Assembly: GCA_025455665.1 (NCBI GenBank)
Contig: JALOMC010000109.1
Location: forward strand, 1 to 8,034
Direction of reading: 5' to 3'
DNA length: 8,034 bases
DNA from: Chitinophagaceae bacterium
GTDB lineage: Bacteria; Bacteroidota; Bacteroidia; Chitinophagales; Chitinophagaceae
The position numbers were made by a program, and so were the translations under genes. The notes under the pieces are model-generated. The model made no database searches and had not been told where the DNA came from. It saw only the letters and a list, made by a program, of their open reading frames with translations. Below are positions 6,775 to 8,034 of this stretch, piece after piece; within the stretch, counting starts at the first letter, position 1; each line of letters starts with the position of its first letter.

Positions 6775-8034
6775 TTAACTGCTGACTGCTATCGACTGCT
6801 CAAAAACCCTGCCAAAGCGGTCGGTAGCTTTGACTACTACCTGCCTGGCACCGGCCGACGGAGTGGCGGCAAACAAATGTTCGGTAAGGCTGGGCTCTAC
6901 CCACCCATGTTTGGCGGGTAGTTTCGGTCCGGTATACAATTCTACCGCCAGTGGGTCTTTGCCGGTAAATCGCTCCATCGCACCCATCGGCTGTCCGTCC
7001 TGCCACCATTCTACTTTCCAGGCGGGGTCCCAGTTCCATACATTGGCCACTATGCTGTCGGGTTTATCGGCGCTTTTGCCTTTGGCATACAAGCGTAGTT
7101 GTAGGTCGGCGCCCCCATTGGTAGCATGGTACTGCCAGCTAAGCTGGCTGCCCTGTGCATGGTACACTGCAAAGCCGGGCGGGCAGCCATCGCTACACAC
7201 CGGGCCGCACCACCAGGCACCGCATACCGTACCGTGGTTGTGCTCCATCAGGTTGCCCTCTACCCAGTTTTCGTTTACGTGGGTGTGGGCACTCATCAGG
7301 TGGGCATTGTAGGGTTTCAGCATTTTGTACAGCACATCGCGGTTGCTCACGCTGCCACCGGGGCTTTCTTCGCGTTGGCCGGCCCGCCGGGCGGCTCCTG
7401 TTTTGGTAGGAATGTGCAGGCACACCACTACTGTACTGCCGGCCGGTACCAGGGCCAGGTCTTGTTCCAGCCAGGCCAGTTGGGCCTCGGGCAGGTAGCC
7501 AATGTAGCCACGGTTGGTTTTGTGCATAAATACATCGTCGAGCACCACGTAGTGAATTTGCCCCCGATTGAAACTGTACCAGGTGGGGCCAAAATGGCTG
7601 CAATAAGTTCGCTGTGACAGCTCATCGCTTCGGGCACCCAGGTCCATATCGTGGTTGCCAATCACCTGAAAAAATGGAATACCCGTTTTGCCGATGGCGG
7701 CTTTGTAGTCGGGGTACAGGTCAAACTTGTCAAATACCAGATCGCCTACCGTAATGCCATGCAAGGGCAGATGGCCCAGCTGCTCAGCCAACCGACGGGT
7801 AGCTGGTGCCGATACTTCCACCAGTTGGCGGGCATCTTCCTGATCCAGTATTTGCGTATCGCCCCAAATAATGAAAGCGTGGTGATCGTCGCTTACGGCC
7901 AGTGGCTCCAGCTCAAAGTCGAACCGCTGGCGGCTGGTATTGGCAGGAATAATGCGGTAAAAGCTGGCAATGCCCTGCTGATGCGGAAACTGGTAGCCTG
8001 CCGGCCAAACAGGAAAAATAAACTGCGCATTGCT
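6775..8034 (-). CDS. Calcineurin-like metallophosphoesterase with MetallophosN/C domains (N-terminus cut off by the window)
   Basis: The - strand frame stays open to the right edge and ends at TAA (6775-6777), giving 419 C-terminal residues. The apparent start near 7821 is an internal GTG; coding continues upstream of it, including the first metal motif. The fragment begins with the end of a beta-rich N-terminal domain (MetallophosN-like). Phosphoesterase motifs follow in order: GDTQ (7852-7863), GDLVFD (7729-7746), GNHD (7648-7659), LHIP (7408-7419) and AHTH (7279-7290). The last 150 or so residues resemble the MetallophosC domain (VWNWDPAWKVEWWQDGQPMG, then WVEPSLTEHLFAA and VKATDRFGRVF). 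Such proteins are exported dimetal phosphatases or phosphodiesterases; the substrate cannot be read from sequence. Motif I is D-x-Q rather than the textbook D-x-H. The missing N-terminus probably holds the signal peptide. Confidence 0.9.
   Translation of the reverse strand, partial: SNAQFIFPVWPAGYQFPHQQGIASFYRIIPANTSRQRFDFELEPLAVSDDHHAFIIWGDTQILDQEDARQLVEVSAPATRRLAEQLGHLPLHGITVGDLVFDKFDLYPDYKAAIGKTGIPFFQVIGNHDMDLGARSDELSQRTYCSHFGPTWYSFNRGQIHYVVLDDVFMHKTNRGYIGYLPEAQLAWLEQDLALVPAGSTVVVCLHIPTKTGAARRAGQREESPGGSVSNRDVLYKMLKPYNAHLMSAHTHVNENWVEGNLMEHNHGTVCGAWWCGPVCSDGCPPGFAVYHAQGSQLSWQYHATNGGADLQLRLYAKGKSADKPDSIVANVWNWDPAWKVEWWQDGQPMGAMERFTGKDPLAVELYTGPKLPAKHGWVEPSLTEHLFAATPSAGARQVVVKATDRFGRVFEQSIAVSS

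Noticed and set aside
7852..7863. Loss of catalytic His in the phosphoesterase (GDTQ instead of D-x-H)
   Set aside because: To my knowledge proteins with MetallophosN/C domains commonly have Gln here, and all other metal motifs are present, so it is not a sign of inactivation.

Overview
The window is high-GC DNA that looks like a Bacteroidota chromosome, probably Chitinophagaceae. The evidence is a very long secreted multidomain protein ending in Ig-like and 'W-G...W...NWS' modules, a calcineurin-like phosphoesterase of the MetallophosN/MetallophosC type, and an almost complete lack of strong Shine-Dalgarno sequences. The assignment comes from protein style only, without a phylogenetic marker.

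Layout on the + strand: (1) the C-terminal end of a small membrane protein (3-185); (2) a DUF2200-family gene (261-630) split by a perfect 13-bp tandem duplication that shifts the frame; (3) a secreted SH3-like protein (634-1371), starting 3 nt after the original DUF2200 stop; (4) a giant secreted protein of about 1514 residues (1556-6100); (5) a strong intrinsic terminator (6116-6159); (6) a T4 gp19-like tail-tube protein (6241-6669), preceded in frame by a predicted membrane helix; (7) a second, weaker hairpin (6689-6716). On the - strand, convergent with these, is a metallophosphoesterase (6775-8034) whose N-terminus lies outside the window.

The most interesting gene is the giant protein. 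In order it carries a degenerate lytic-transglycosylase-like region, a zinc N-acetylmuramoyl-L-alanine amidase (Amidase_2), a fibronectin III module, a Rossmann/GATase-like module, a cadherin-like module, a GHL10 glycosidase, a second fibronectin III module, and Ig-like/C-terminal modules. Amidases strip stem peptides from peptidoglycan, and at least one GHL10 enzyme (E. coli DigH/YddW) cuts the resulting denuded glycan. The fusion therefore suggests a one-polypeptide, two-step peptidoglycan degrader; this is inference.

The second point is the tube gene. The upstream in-frame ATGs and the first phenylalanine codons of its possible membrane helix lie inside the terminator hairpin and T-tract that end the giant gene. 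This makes the true start, and the reality of the membrane helix, a genuine question. No other phage or contractile-injection genes are visible. I see no tRNA, rRNA, CRISPR array or insertion sequence.
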